Below are positions 9,645 through 18,667 of a stretch of DNA of 64,000 nt, piece after piece. A program made the position numbers and the translations under genes. The stretch is from Leptospira soteropolitanensis. Its GTDB lineage: Bacteria; Spirochaetota; Leptospiria; Leptospirales; Leptospiraceae. Location: positions 938,270-1,002,269 of the forward strand of contig NZ_JAMQPN010000001.1 of NCBI RefSeq assembly GCF_026151655.1. Direction: 5' to 3'. Within the stretch, counting starts at the first letter, position 1. Each line of letters starts with the position of its first letter. The notes beneath the pieces were generated by a model, which saw only the letters and a list, made by a program, of their open reading frames with translations, did no database searches and was not told the origin of the DNA.

Positions 9645-9770
9645 GTAGCCGGGCTTTCCTTTCCTATCTAAAACATTATGTCCAGTACCCTCAATTGTCG
9701 CCTCTAAATTTTTAAAAACTTCCGTTTTTTCACTTGGATTGGAATCGAAAGAAAGAGAAAAAGTATCAAA

Positions 9771-10796
9771 ATGTTTCGTAGCTATCTTTTTTCAACTTTG
9801 ATTCTCTTTTTTCTCTCAAGCGCAAGTTATGCGGAAAAACTATCCATTTTCGGAACGATACAAAATGGAACCACTGGTGGACCAGGCAAAGCAGATTCCA
9901 TTCGAATGCTTGCTTTACAAGGAGCTATGGTTCCTTTAGCGGACATTGGTCCACAGTCTGGTAAATTTCGTTTTCCGGAAACGGATTTACCGGAAGGAGC
10001 ACCCATACTTTTACAAATCCAATACCAAGGCGTAAATTATAATAAAATGATTCCGCCAACCACCAAGTTTCGTACATCTCCGCAAGATGTTTTGGTTTAT
10101 GACACAGGTGCAAATCGGAATCAAGTTGCAGTCAAGAGTTTAATGCAAGTTATGCGAGAGAAAAAAGGACTCCGTGTTTTTAAATTATTTTTGATAGATA
10201 ATTCAAGTAAACCTCCGAAATCTTACGATTCAAAGTCTTCTCCTTTAGAATACTCTGTAGCAACGGGAGCGACAGAAATTTTGGCACAAATCCAACAACC
10301 AGGAAGTAAGATGGCTATCCCTTTGGGAATCCCAGAAGGGCCAAATGGAGGAAGGTTACTGGACCGTGCCATTCTTCCTGGTGTTTCGGAAATGCAAATT
10401 TCCTATTTTATTCCAAATAACCAAGATACTTTCAGCGAGCGTATGTTAGTTGAGTCAGAGAATGGAAAGTTTCCTATCTTTGTCAAACCACAAGATATGG
10501 AAATCAAAACTGGAGAAAAAACTCCCGTCACCAAACTTGACAAAGATGTTCCGCCAGGGCTTAGTGCTTATGTTTTGAGTTCTTTGGACTTCGGAACTAC
10601 TGTTGAGTTTACTTTCTCTGGTGGAAAACCACTTCCCACAATGTCTAACAATCCAAATCCCGAAATCTGGAATGGTTCGATCCTGACCAGTTGGGACCTA
10701 TCCCTTTTTGCAGTGATTGGGTTTCTTGGATTTTTATTTACGCTCTCATTTATTTTTGTGTATCGAAAACAAAGAGAAAGGAAAAACAATCCATGA
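9771..10796 (+). CDS. Exported protein with C-terminal membrane anchor, function unknown
   Basis: 341 residues. A signal peptide (SYLFSTLILFFLSSASYA) is followed by an all-beta-looking periplasmic part (IFGTIQNGTTGGPGKADSIRM, LLQIQYQGVNYNKMIPP, EVTFS-like strands) and one C-terminal membrane helix (LFAVIGFLGFLFTLSFIFVY) with a positive tail. I do not recognise a family. The start of the mature part looks like a carboxypeptidase-regulatory or Ig-like fold, but that is impression only. Its stop overlaps the MFS transporter start as ATGA, so the two are coupled and may act together. Confidence 0.6.
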   Translation: MFRSYLFSTLILFFLSSASYAEKLSIFGTIQNGTTGGPGKADSIRMLALQGAMVPLADIGPQSGKFRFPETDLPEGAPILLQIQYQGVNYNKMIPPTTKFRTSPQDVLVYDTGANRNQVAVKSLMQVMREKKGLRVFKLFLIDNSSKPPKSYDSKSSPLEYSVATGATEILAQIQQPGSKMAIPLGIPEGPNGGRLLDRAILPGVSEMQISYFIPNNQDTFSERMLVESENGKFPIFVKPQDMEIKTGEKTPVTKLDKDVPPGLSAYVLSSLDFGTTVEFTFSGGKPLPTMSNNPNPEIWNGSILTSWDLSLFAVIGFLGFLFTLSFIFVYRKQRERKNNP

Positions 10797-12157
10797 ACCA
10801 AAAACAAACAAAACGAGAAACAACCTATCTACGATTTTTTGGCCTCGCCGAACTTGCAGATCATGGTGCCAGAGGAATTTTAGCATTTTGGGTCATCCTA
10901 GGAATGGCCTTCTTTTTGTTTGGCGACCAGAACCTAATTGCTCCCAATATGAAAAACATTGGTGCTTCCTTGGGGATCACAGATCCAAATGAAGTGGATT
11001 GGAAGTTAGGTGGTATCATCCCCGTTTTGTTTTTTATTTTGGGTGGAGTTGTGTCCTTGTCTATGGGATACCTCTCGCAAACTTTCTCTCGAAAGAACTT
11101 ACTCCTCGCCACTGTCCTTCTTGGTGAAATTCCATGTTTTTTGACTGCCTATGTAGAGACTTATGATCAGTTTTTGATTTTAAGAACATTATGTGGATTT
11201 GGTCTGGGTGGAATTTTCCCACTCCTCTTTAGTTTGATCGGAGATTATTTTTCAAGCCAATCGAGAGCCATTGCAACGGGTTACGTGTCTTTGGCGATGG
11301 GACTTGGGGTAGGGGTTGGACAACTTCTTGGTGGAATTTTAGGTGGTGCTGATCCCATCAACGGATGGCGTGCATCCTTTATTTATATGTCTGCTCCTTC
11401 TTTTCTATTTGCTGCGATTTATTTATTTTTTTGTAAGGAACCAAAACGTGGTGGTGCGGAAGGAATTGTTGGTGATGAGTTATCACATAAAATCAGTTTA
11501 AAAGATTTTAAATTACTTTTTGAAAGTAAAACCAACTTAGGAGCCTTTTTACAAGGCCTACCTGGTTGTATTCCTTGGGGAGTTTTCTTTGTTTATTTAG
11601 CAGATTATTATGAACACACATACCATCTTTCTAAAGAAATTTCAGCAGGTATGATTACTTTTTCAGCTGTAGGAATTTTTATTGGAACTTTTTTTGGTGG
11701 AGTGCTTGGACAAATTCTGTATAATATCAAAAAAACATACCAACCATTACTTTGTATTGGAACCACTTTCTTTGGAGTATTTCCTGCGATATTACTACTT
11801 TATTCATTCGATATCGTTCCTTATATGGGTCTTTTCATTGCATTGAATATTTTTACAGGGATTATGATTTCGATCACAGGACCTAACGTACGTGCGGTGT
11901 TACTCAATGTGAATGAACCGAAATCAAGAAGTGCTATTTTCTCTATTTACAACTTAACTGATGATTTAGGAAAGGGACTTGGTCCTGTGATGTCAGCAGT
12001 GATTTTAGGGTTAACTCCTGACCGCGGACTTGCTTTGTCTATTTCGATTCTTTTTTGGATTCCTTGCGCATTGGCATGGTTACTAATTTTATTTAATTAT
12101 GAAAAAGATGAAGATAGAATGCTTCAGTTGATGAAACAAAATGTTTCCAAAGCCTAA
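10793..12157 (+). CDS. Major facilitator superfamily transporter
   Basis: 454 residues from ATG 10793, which overlaps the previous stop and has AAAGGAAA upstream. The frame can be extended to 10691, but that overlaps the membrane tail of the previous gene. About 12 membrane helices. The cytoplasmic loop 2-3 signature appears as GYLSQTFSRKNLLLATVLLGE, helix 4 as LRTLCGFGLGGIFPLLFSLIGDYF, and helix 5 as GYVSLAMGLGVGVGQLLGG. The pattern is reminiscent of the Spinster-like/OPA branch of MFS, which includes lysolipid and organophosphate carriers. The substrate is not determinable. The exported partner encoded upstream may be an accessory subunit. Confidence 0.85.
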   Translation: MNQKQTKRETTYLRFFGLAELADHGARGILAFWVILGMAFFLFGDQNLIAPNMKNIGASLGITDPNEVDWKLGGIIPVLFFILGGVVSLSMGYLSQTFSRKNLLLATVLLGEIPCFLTAYVETYDQFLILRTLCGFGLGGIFPLLFSLIGDYFSSQSRAIATGYVSLAMGLGVGVGQLLGGILGGADPINGWRASFIYMSAPSFLFAAIYLFFCKEPKRGGAEGIVGDELSHKISLKDFKLLFESKTNLGAFLQGLPGCIPWGVFFVYLADYYEHTYHLSKEISAGMITFSAVGIFIGTFFGGVLGQILYNIKKTYQPLLCIGTTFFGVFPAILLLYSFDIVPYMGLFIALNIFTGIMISITGPNVRAVLLNVNEPKSRSAIFSIYNLTDDLGKGLGPVMSAVILGLTPDRGLALSISILFWIPCALAWLLILFNYEKDEDRMLQLMKQNVSKA

Positions 12158-12178
12158 ATTTTTTATTATTTTAGTTAG

Positions 12179-12910
12179 ATGAATATCAAACACAACTTAC
12201 TCGATATTGAAGGGACAACAGCACCAATTGCTTTTGTCCATCAGATCCTTTTTCCTTATGCTAAAAAACATATAACACGTTTTTTAAAAGATTTCCAGTT
12301 TTCGGAAGTCCGAATGAAGGAAATCCAATCGGAATTTGAAAAAGATAGGAATCTCCGAGAGGAAGGTTTTTTATCTCGCTTTTGCAACCCAAATTCTCTG
12401 ACTAAAATGGAATCGATTGTTTTTTCACCAGATATTATTCCTTCTTACTTCGAATATTTAATTGAGAAGGATCGGAAGTTTGGTCCATTGAAAGAAATCC
12501 AAGGTAAAATTTGGAAAGAGGGATATGAATCAGGAGAAATCAAAAGTACGGTTTATCCAGATGTACCTGAATTCTTAAAAAAGGCCCAAGAGTCAGGAAT
12601 CCAAAATCATGTTTATTCATCGGGATCTGTGGAAGCACAAATTTTGATTTATCAATATTCAGAGTTAGGTGATCTTCGAAACTATTTTGTATCTTATTTT
12701 GATACAGCTGTTGGTGGAAAAAGAGAAAAAACAAGTTATGAAAATATCGCTCGTGAACTAAAGTCTTCTCCCAATCAAATTCGTTTTTTTACTGATATTG
12801 TTGAGGAAGCAGATGCAGCGCATGCGATCGGAATGGATGTGGTAATTTTAAATCGGCCAGGAAATATACCGCAAAAACCACATTCCTTTCCTATCTGGGA
12901 CCATTTTTAA
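12179..12910 (+). CDS. mtnC: Acireductone synthase (enolase-phosphatase E1), methionine salvage
   Basis: 243 residues, the usual length. HAD-type motif I is LLDIEGTTAPIAFV with the MtnC-specific DIEGTT. Motif II is VYSSGSVEAQ. Motif III/IV is RFFTDIVEEADAAHAIGMDVV. The enzyme enolises and dephosphorylates 2,3-diketo-5-methylthiopentyl-1-phosphate. It belongs to the same pathway as mtnA at 50363, though the two are 38 kb apart. The stop codon overlaps that of the convergent 78-residue membrane protein. Confidence 0.92.
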   Translation: MNIKHNLLDIEGTTAPIAFVHQILFPYAKKHITRFLKDFQFSEVRMKEIQSEFEKDRNLREEGFLSRFCNPNSLTKMESIVFSPDIIPSYFEYLIEKDRKFGPLKEIQGKIWKEGYESGEIKSTVYPDVPEFLKKAQESGIQNHVYSSGSVEAQILIYQYSELGDLRNYFVSYFDTAVGGKREKTSYENIARELKSSPNQIRFFTDIVEEADAAHAIGMDVVILNRPGNIPQKPHSFPIWDHF

Positions 12911-13143
12911 GTCAAAAACCAAATACTCATGGAATAAATTCCGATGAGAACCGGAAAGGCCACCTTCCAAAATGGGTGAGCCGTTTTCAAATTCATAAAT
13001 ACAAAACAAATCAATAGAAACTTGATCGCACTCATTAGAATCAAATTCCAAGTGGCTGGCAACAGGGAACCCATGCCAAAAAAAGAATAATAAACAATAG
13101 CCAAAAGAACAACATAAGTAAGTAAAATCGATTTCATCACCAA
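12907..13143 (-). CDS. Small membrane protein, cytochrome c oxidase subunit IV-like (NorF-like)
   Basis: 78 residues with three predicted membrane helices: ILLTYVVLLAIVYYSFFGMG, LILMSAIKFLLICFVFMNL and FPVLIGIYSMSIWFLT. The K-x2-L-x-x-FVFMxLK pattern with a short following loop is that of prokaryotic COX4/NorF subunits. It lies four bases downstream of the subunit III-like gene and divergent from norCB, so it probably belongs to the NO reductase locus as an accessory subunit. ATG 13143 or the Met two codons later could be the start. Confidence 0.7.
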   Translation of the reverse strand: MVMKSILLTYVVLLAIVYYSFFGMGSLLPATWNLILMSAIKFLLICFVFMNLKTAHPFWKVAFPVLIGIYSMSIWFLT

Positions 13144-13147
13144 ACTC

Positions 13148-13723
13148 CTATTGGATTAAATACAAAGCCGGATACAATAATAGCCAAATCAAATCACACA
13201 TATGCCAAAATACAGCTCCGGCTTCTAAATTTTCGAATGAAATTGTTTTTCGGCTAATATAGATTATAATTAGAATGATAACTCCAACTACCACATGGAG
13301 ATAATGAAATCCAGTGAGTAACCAATAATAACTAAAAAACTGGCTTGTTTCGAGACCAAATCCGAGTAACCACTTTTCTCGAAATTCATAGAATTTAAGA
13401 AAAAGAAAGGCAAATCCAAAAACGATGGAAATCGATAACAAAATTGTAAAAAACTTAAAATTGTTTTTAGTTCTGTAATGCACTGCGGTTGCGATACAAA
13501 ACCCGCTGGTGAGTAAAAATACAGTATTCCAGAAAGCAAAAGATTTGTTTAAATGTGACTGCATATAAGTAAAAGTAGTGAGATCCTTTGACTTATCATA
13601 AACAAGAGAGCCGATTCCTAAACAGAATGTCAGCACTTCGACAAGGACAATCATCCAAATTAAAATTCCACCAGGCGGATACCATAAGGATTGGTTTGTT
13701 TCTATGTTATTTTCGTGCATCAA
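13148..13723 (-). CDS. norE: Cytochrome c oxidase subunit III-like protein, probable NorE
   Basis: 191 residues with about five membrane helices. The subunit III pattern is clear: YPPGGILIWMIVLVEVLTF, then FAFWNTVFLLTSGFCIATAVHY, then YWLLTGFHYLHVVVGVIIL and FWHMCDLIWLLLYPALYL. In denitrifying or NO-detoxifying bacteria NorE proteins of this size accompany cNOR and improve its activity. The context, divergent from norC across a 303-bp region with an FNR-type box, supports that reading over a true oxidase subunit. No oxidase subunits I or II are nearby apart from norB. Confidence 0.75.
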   Translation of the reverse strand: MMHENNIETNQSLWYPPGGILIWMIVLVEVLTFCLGIGSLVYDKSKDLTTFTYMQSHLNKSFAFWNTVFLLTSGFCIATAVHYRTKNNFKFFTILLSISIVFGFAFLFLKFYEFREKWLLGFGLETSQFFSYYWLLTGFHYLHVVVGVIILIIIYISRKTISFENLEAGAVFWHMCDLIWLLLYPALYLIQ

Positions 13724-13957
13724 AATCTCCTTTCTAAATATTACTTATAAATAATTGAATGTTCAATTTATTTAATCTTCTTTGTCCTGTTCGGTCCTTA
13801 GGGATTTTTTAGGGTTTTCCTCTAGAAGTGAACAATTTGTACCTTTTGATAATACCTGAACATGGTTCTTGATATCTTTAATTGATTCTAAGTATCAACC
13901 CATTCTCTCTGTTTCTATATTCATTCATTATGTTATTAGAAAAATTCAAATTCGTAC

Positions 13958-13971
13958 TTGATATAAATCAA
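13958..13971 (+). promoter_or_regulatory. FNR/DNR-type operator of norC
   Basis: TTGATATAAATCAA is a perfect TTGAT-N4-ATCAA palindrome. Its centre (13964.5) is 41.5 bases before the start point predicted from the TACAAT at 13994-13999. This is the class II geometry of FNR-family activation. The Crp/Fnr regulator encoded at 19945-20571 keeps the E-x-x-S-R recognition residues that read TTGAT half-sites. Confidence 0.85.
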
Positions 13972-13993
13972 TGCAAAAACTAAAATCTGCATC

Positions 13994-13999
13994 TACAAT
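13994..13999 (+). promoter_or_regulatory. Predicted -10 element of the norC promoter
   Basis: TACAAT lies 22 bases after the FNR-type box and 27 bases before the norC ATG. No good -35 is present; the box occupies that place, as expected for an activator-dependent promoter. A strong AGGAGG (14016-14021) follows as the norC ribosome binding site. Confidence 0.65.
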
Positions 14000-14026
14000 T
14001 CAAAAAATTGAAATTAGGAGGCAAGG

Positions 14027-14731
14027 ATGCTATCTAAATCGCAAGCCAGGGCGTTCTTTTTGGGAGGCACCTTTTTGTTCAGTGCTATCTTTGTGTTTCT
14101 CACTGTGGATACCTTGCGACAAAACGATTCCCGAACCAATGTACAAAACATGACATCGGATGTTTTGAAGGGGAAGGAAATTTGGGAAAAAAACAATTGT
14201 ATGGGATGCCATACTTTGTTAGGTGAAGGTGCTTATTACGCTCCTGATTTGACAAAGGTTGTCGAAAGAAGAGGGGCCACTTGGATCGATGTGTTTTTAG
14301 ACGATCCACAAGCGATGTTTCCTGGAGAACGTAAGATGGTGAAATACAACTTCACTAAGGAAGAAAAGGGGCAAGTCATTGCCTTTCTTGATTGGGTTGG
14401 TAAAATTGATGCCAATGGATGGCCTCCAAAACCAAATATTCCAATCGATTCCATTGCCACTCCGCAAGTCCCGCAAGCAAAGTCGAATGCAGTTGCCATG
14501 CCTCAACCGGAAAAGTTTTCTCAACTTTGTGTTGCTTGTCATGCTGTAGGTGGGAAGGGTGGGAACGTTGGACCAGCGCTTGATCATGTAGGTTCAAAGT
14601 TCGATTCTGATTATCTCAATCGTTGGTTATCAGATCCACAAGCCATCAAACCGGGAACAAATATGCCGAAGTTGCCGTTAACTGATCCAGAAAGAAAAGA
14701 TATCGTTACTTATCTTTCGGCGTTGAAATAA
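14027..14731 (+). CDS. norC: Nitric oxide reductase cytochrome c subunit with an extra C-terminal haem domain
   Basis: 234 residues; typical NorC is about 150 with one haem c. An N-terminal anchor (FFLGGTFLFSAIFVFLTV) precedes the NorC domain with CMGCH and its surroundings (HTLLGEGAYYAPDLTKV, RKMVKYNFT). The usual Met axial ligand is probably in that last segment. After a Pro/Ala-rich linker comes a second cytochrome c domain with CVACH, VGPALDHVGSKF and GTNMPKL (second Met ligand). The protein would be periplasmic-facing and pass electrons to NorB. It is first in norCBQD, with AGGAGG six bases before the ATG. Confidence 0.88.
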   Translation: MLSKSQARAFFLGGTFLFSAIFVFLTVDTLRQNDSRTNVQNMTSDVLKGKEIWEKNNCMGCHTLLGEGAYYAPDLTKVVERRGATWIDVFLDDPQAMFPGERKMVKYNFTKEEKGQVIAFLDWVGKIDANGWPPKPNIPIDSIATPQVPQAKSNAVAMPQPEKFSQLCVACHAVGGKGGNVGPALDHVGSKFDSDYLNRWLSDPQAIKPGTNMPKLPLTDPERKDIVTYLSALK

Positions 14732-14740
14732 GGAGAAACA

Positions 14741-16090
14741 ATGAGATTCCAATCACAAAAGGTCGCATATTGGTTCTTTGCAACTTGTATGTTACTCTTA
14801 TCTTTACAAATCGTTTATGGCTTTATTATGGGTTTTGCTCGTATTGGTTTTGATGGATTACATGACTTTATTCCATTTAATACCGCTCGTGCCACACATA
14901 CAAATTTACTCGTTGTATGGTTGTTAACTGGCTTTATGGGAGCTGCTTACTATATCATTCCCGAAGAATCTGATAGAGAGTTGTATAGTGTTAAACTTGC
15001 TTACATCCAACTTCTTTCTTGGGTTGTTGTTGGAGTGATTGCCATCATTGGATTTCACTTCAATTGGTGGGAAGGTCGTAAGTTCTTAGAAATTCCAAGG
15101 CCACTTGATTACTTGGTTGTTGTGAATGTTTTAACATTTTTGTTTAACATCGCCATGACCATCTGGGAAGCTAAAAAAAGAAGTACAACACAGCTTGTTC
15201 TTTTCTTTGGTCTGTTATGTGCGGCTCTACTTTATTTGCCAGGTATGATTTACTTCGACAACCAAACACTCGATTCCTACTTTCGTTGGTGGGTAGTGCA
15301 TCTTTGGGTGGAAGGAGTTTGGGAACTCATCATGGGTGGTATCCTTGCTTTTTTACTCATCAAACTTACCGGAGTGGACAGGGAAGTCATTGAAAAATGG
15401 CTCTACGTGGTTGTCGGTTTAACTTTCCTTTCTGGGATTCTTGGAACTGGTCACCACTACTATTGGATCGGAACTCCTAAGTATTGGCTTATGGTTGGTG
15501 GAATTTTTTCTGCTTTGGAACCACTTGCTTTTCTTGGAATGGCGATTTGGGCCCTCAATATGTATCGTAAAAAAGGAAAAGACCATCCTAACAAAATTGC
15601 TCTCTATTGGACTTTGGGGAGTGCTATGATGTCTTTCATCGGAGCTGGCTTTTTAGGTTTTGCGCATACTTGGCCTTCCGTCAACCAATGGACTCACGGA
15701 ACACTCATCACTGCAATGCATGGACACCTTGCTTTCTGGGGAGCCTACGCTATGTTAGTGTTAGCTGTAATATCCTATGCAATGCCAAATCTAACAGGAA
15801 GGAAACTATTTACCGGAATGTCTGGATATCTAGCATTTTGGGCTTCGAATATAGGAATGTTAGGAATGACTGGAGCTCTCGCTGTTGCGGGAATCACACA
15901 AGTGTATCTTGAGCGTAAATTGGGTATGGACTTCCTTGTGGTTCAAAAAGAAATTATATTCCATTTTATTGGAATGTTACTTGCTGCTACCCTATTTACA
16001 GTTGGGATCACTTACTTTATCGTCGATTTCATTCGTCATGGCCTTCCATCCGATGAAGCTGTTGGGAAAAACGTCGGTGATCTCGATTAA
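14741..16090 (+). CDS. norB: Nitric oxide reductase catalytic subunit
   Basis: 449 residues, 12 membrane helices, the cNOR large subunit that reduces 2 NO to N2O. Haem-copper-family ligands are visible: THTNLLVVWLLTGFMG (low-spin haem His), HLWVEGVWELIMGG (FeB-site His plus the two glutamates characteristic of NOR), GTGHHYYWIG (His pair), and HGTLITAMHGHLAFWGAY (haem ligands near the C-terminal half). The Glu pair and the lack of the Tyr cross-link motif separate it from cbb3 oxidases. It starts nine bases after norC with AAGGAGA upstream. Confidence 0.95.
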   Translation: MRFQSQKVAYWFFATCMLLLSLQIVYGFIMGFARIGFDGLHDFIPFNTARATHTNLLVVWLLTGFMGAAYYIIPEESDRELYSVKLAYIQLLSWVVVGVIAIIGFHFNWWEGRKFLEIPRPLDYLVVVNVLTFLFNIAMTIWEAKKRSTTQLVLFFGLLCAALLYLPGMIYFDNQTLDSYFRWWVVHLWVEGVWELIMGGILAFLLIKLTGVDREVIEKWLYVVVGLTFLSGILGTGHHYYWIGTPKYWLMVGGIFSALEPLAFLGMAIWALNMYRKKGKDHPNKIALYWTLGSAMMSFIGAGFLGFAHTWPSVNQWTHGTLITAMHGHLAFWGAYAMLVLAVISYAMPNLTGRKLFTGMSGYLAFWASNIGMLGMTGALAVAGITQVYLERKLGMDFLVVQKEIIFHFIGMLLAATLFTVGITYFIVDFIRHGLPSDEAVGKNVGDLD

Positions 16091-16093
16091 TTT

Positions 16094-16876
16094 ATGTTAA
16101 CGAAGAAAGCACCCTATTACGAACCAATCGGTAAGGAAATAGAAATCTTTCAAATGGCGGCAGAGAATTCTCTGCCGCTTTTATTGAAAGGTCCTACTGG
16201 ATCTGGTAAGTCACGATTTTTAGAATATATGGCTCATATTTTAGGCCGAAGACTTATCACGATTCTTTGTAATGATGAAACATCTTCTGTAGATTTAGTT
16301 GGAAGATTTTTAGTGAAAGGGGCAGATACCATTTGGATGGATGGGCCTTTGACAACAGGAGTCAAAGAAGGAGCCATTGTTTACTTAGATGAGGTCGCAG
16401 AAGCAAGACCAGACACTCTTGTAACCATTCACTCCTTAACCGACCATCGTCGTACTTTATTTTTAGAAAGAAAAAATGAAGAAATCCAAGCACATCCTGA
16501 CTTTTTACTTGTAGCTTCCTATAATCCAGGATACCAAAGAGGATTTAAAGAATTAAAACCTTCTACCAAACAACGATTTCTTGGAATGGACTTTCCTTAT
16601 CCGAAAGCTGCTGTAGAAGAAAAAATCATCGTGGGAGAAACAGGAATCAGTGATTCTATGTCGAAAAAACTAGTCCAATTTGCAGGTTTGGTAAGAAACA
16701 AATCGGAGTTAGGTTTGGCAGAAACGGTATCGACTAGATTACTTGTATCTTGTGCTAAGTTGATGGCGAAAGGTCTACCGGCACGCTTGGCAGGAAGAAC
16801 TGCAATTATTTTGCCACTCTCGGACGATTCGGATACTGTCGCAGCTTTACAAGATAGTTTTGATCTAATTTTTTAG
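16094..16876 (+). CDS. norQ: MoxR-type AAA ATPase for NO reductase activation
   Basis: 260 residues, a CbbQ/NirQ/NorQ family ATPase. Walker A is GPTGSGKSRFLEYM (about residues 34-47). Walker B is GAIVYLDEVAEARPDTL. The sensor region reads LLVASYNPGYQ, and an arginine-finger-like RGFKELKPSTKQRF follows. Such ATPases work with a VWA-domain partner to insert or activate the non-haem iron of cNOR; here norD follows directly. It begins three bases after norB. Confidence 0.92.
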   Translation: MLTKKAPYYEPIGKEIEIFQMAAENSLPLLLKGPTGSGKSRFLEYMAHILGRRLITILCNDETSSVDLVGRFLVKGADTIWMDGPLTTGVKEGAIVYLDEVAEARPDTLVTIHSLTDHRRTLFLERKNEEIQAHPDFLLVASYNPGYQRGFKELKPSTKQRFLGMDFPYPKAAVEEKIIVGETGISDSMSKKLVQFAGLVRNKSELGLAETVSTRLLVSCAKLMAKGLPARLAGRTAIILPLSDDSDTVAALQDSFDLIF

Positions 16877-16885
16877 GACAATTCA

Positions 16886-18658
16886 TTGGAATGGGACCAA
16901 TTTGTATTCTACCAAGGCCATAAACTTTGGAAAAAAATTCGTAAAAAGCTAACTCCACCAAATCCATATTATGCGTATCAAATGGGGTTAGAAGAAGTTC
17001 GAATCCTTCGTTATTTACAAACCTTAAAAAAAGAACCTACCACTTTGATTCTTGGCGGTGAAACCATTTCTCTTGGCCAAAATTATTTAAAATTTCCTGA
17101 AGAAGTATATTGGTTCTTATCTGAAACCAGTTCTAAAAAATTTGTTCGTATCTACTTAGCGTATCTTTCTTTTCTTTCGAATGATAAAGAAGTAAAAAAA
17201 AGAAAGAAAGAGAATCATCAAAAAATAAATGAGGAAATATCGCTAACAGAAGAAAATTTTTTCTATCAGTTTCGAAGGTTCTTAAAAGTATTTCCTGGTA
17301 TTCAAACTGATTGGAAAGAAATTAAAAAGGAAAGAATTGAGATTCGAAAAAAAGATCCAATCCAATACAAAAAAATCACTTCATTATTAATTCAATCGTC
17401 TTCCTCTGTTTCCGATCTGAAACATGAGTTTCCAACAGGAAAAGATTTTATATCACAAACTGATAAACAAAAAATTAAGTCGAAAGAATCAAAACAAAAA
17501 TTGGATCCGAGTGATGCCGAAGTTTTGGAAGTGGATGAGAAAAAAATCGAGGAATATACATTAGGTCATAATTTTGAAAAAATAGAAACGGTCGAAGAGT
17601 TTGATGGGCAGTGGCGTGATATAGATGGGGAAGAAGATATGGAGGAAGAAGAAGCCTTACAAGAGCTAAACTTAAAACATATCATTCGCACAGAAGACCC
17701 CGTGCATACCACTCGAAGAAGTGAATCTGGGGCCGGAACGACACTGGAAATCTTAGATGAAACTTACCTGGGAAACCGTTTTTCCTATCCTGAATGGGAT
17801 TATAAATTAAAAAACTATAAACAAAATTATTGCAATGTCATTGAAGAATTCCCAATTCAAAAAGACATTTCCTACACAAAACATGTATTAGAAAAACAAA
17901 ATTCTACTTTGATTCATCTTAAAAAGAAAATGATGGCACTTCTAAACCAAACAAGAATCAAAAAACGATTGGTATCAGGAGAAGATATTGATTTGGATGC
18001 ACTTGTGGATCGTTATGCGGATATCAAAGCTAAGATTAGCCCATCGGAATCTATTTATATGAATCCAATTCGAGATGTATCCGATATGGCTTTGTATTTT
18101 TTAGTTGATTTGAGTTTATCCACTGATTCTTGGATCCAAGAAAAACGTGTATTGGATGTGGAAAGAGAAAGTTTACTTCTGTTTTCGGAATGTTTGGAGG
18201 ATTTAAAAATCCCATTTGGAATCGCTGGTTTTTATTCTAGGACTCGCAATTTTAATCAATTGATTCATATAAAACAACTTTCCGAACCTTGGCTAAGTGC
18301 ACGTGATCGGTTAGGTCCTCTTTCTCCTATTGGATACACTAGAGTGGGTCCTTCTCTTCGTCACGTTAATTCTATTCTAAAGGATACTTCTTATAAACAG
18401 AAGTGGATCATCCTCATCACAGACGCACGTCCAAATGATTATGATAAATATGAAGGAAAATATGGAATTGAGGATGTCAATAAAGCAGTCGGTGAATGTT
18501 TGTTAAATGGAGTTCAGGTCTACACATTAGCAATCGGAACTGAAGAAAAGCCGACGATTCCTGCGATGATGAGAAATGCAAGTTACCAAATGTTATTCCA
18601 CCCCGAAAGGCTCCTCGATTCTCTCCAAGAGTTTTTTCGAAGAGCCATAAAAGTGTAA
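16886..18658 (+). CDS. norD: VWA-domain NO reductase activation protein
   Basis: 590 residues. The N-terminal and middle parts are charged and helical, with a Lys/Glu-rich linker (about residues 110-260). The C-terminal von Willebrand A domain starts at YFLVDLSLSTDSW, whose D-x-S-x-S is the MIDAS metal motif. It continues through IGYTRVGPSLRHV and IILITDARPNDYDKYEGKYG. This is NorD, the partner of NorQ. The start is TTG 16886, chosen because AGGA (16875-16878) is well spaced; there is no suitable ATG nearby. It converges with nnrS, only nine bases away. Confidence 0.9.
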   Translation: MEWDQFVFYQGHKLWKKIRKKLTPPNPYYAYQMGLEEVRILRYLQTLKKEPTTLILGGETISLGQNYLKFPEEVYWFLSETSSKKFVRIYLAYLSFLSNDKEVKKRKKENHQKINEEISLTEENFFYQFRRFLKVFPGIQTDWKEIKKERIEIRKKDPIQYKKITSLLIQSSSSVSDLKHEFPTGKDFISQTDKQKIKSKESKQKLDPSDAEVLEVDEKKIEEYTLGHNFEKIETVEEFDGQWRDIDGEEDMEEEEALQELNLKHIIRTEDPVHTTRRSESGAGTTLEILDETYLGNRFSYPEWDYKLKNYKQNYCNVIEEFPIQKDISYTKHVLEKQNSTLIHLKKKMMALLNQTRIKKRLVSGEDIDLDALVDRYADIKAKISPSESIYMNPIRDVSDMALYFLVDLSLSTDSWIQEKRVLDVERESLLLFSECLEDLKIPFGIAGFYSRTRNFNQLIHIKQLSEPWLSARDRLGPLSPIGYTRVGPSLRHVNSILKDTSYKQKWIILITDARPNDYDKYEGKYGIEDVNKAVGECLLNGVQVYTLAIGTEEKPTIPAMMRNASYQMLFHPERLLDSLQEFFRRAIKV

Positions 18659-18667
18659 CCAAATCGT

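Larger units (their letters stand above)
13724..14026. promoter_or_regulatory. Divergent norE / norC control region
   Basis: The 303-bp gap holds no gene. Next to norC is a perfect FNR-type box with a well-placed -10 (listed separately). Near norE, AATTGAA-TG-TTCAATT (13753-13768) is a perfect inverted repeat 30 bases from the start codon. In the middle, TTGAT-N7-ATCAA (13882-13898) has FNR half-sites with the wrong spacing. I cannot assign the norE promoter. Confidence 0.55.

Noticed and set aside
13753..13768. AATTGAA-TG-TTCAATT as an FNR box
   Set aside because: Core spacing differs from TTGA-N6-TCAA; could be another operator or chance in AT-rich DNA.
13882..13898. TTGAT-N7-ATCAA as an FNR box for norE
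   Set aside because: Spacer is seven instead of four, so half-sites are on wrong faces; kept only as part of the control region.
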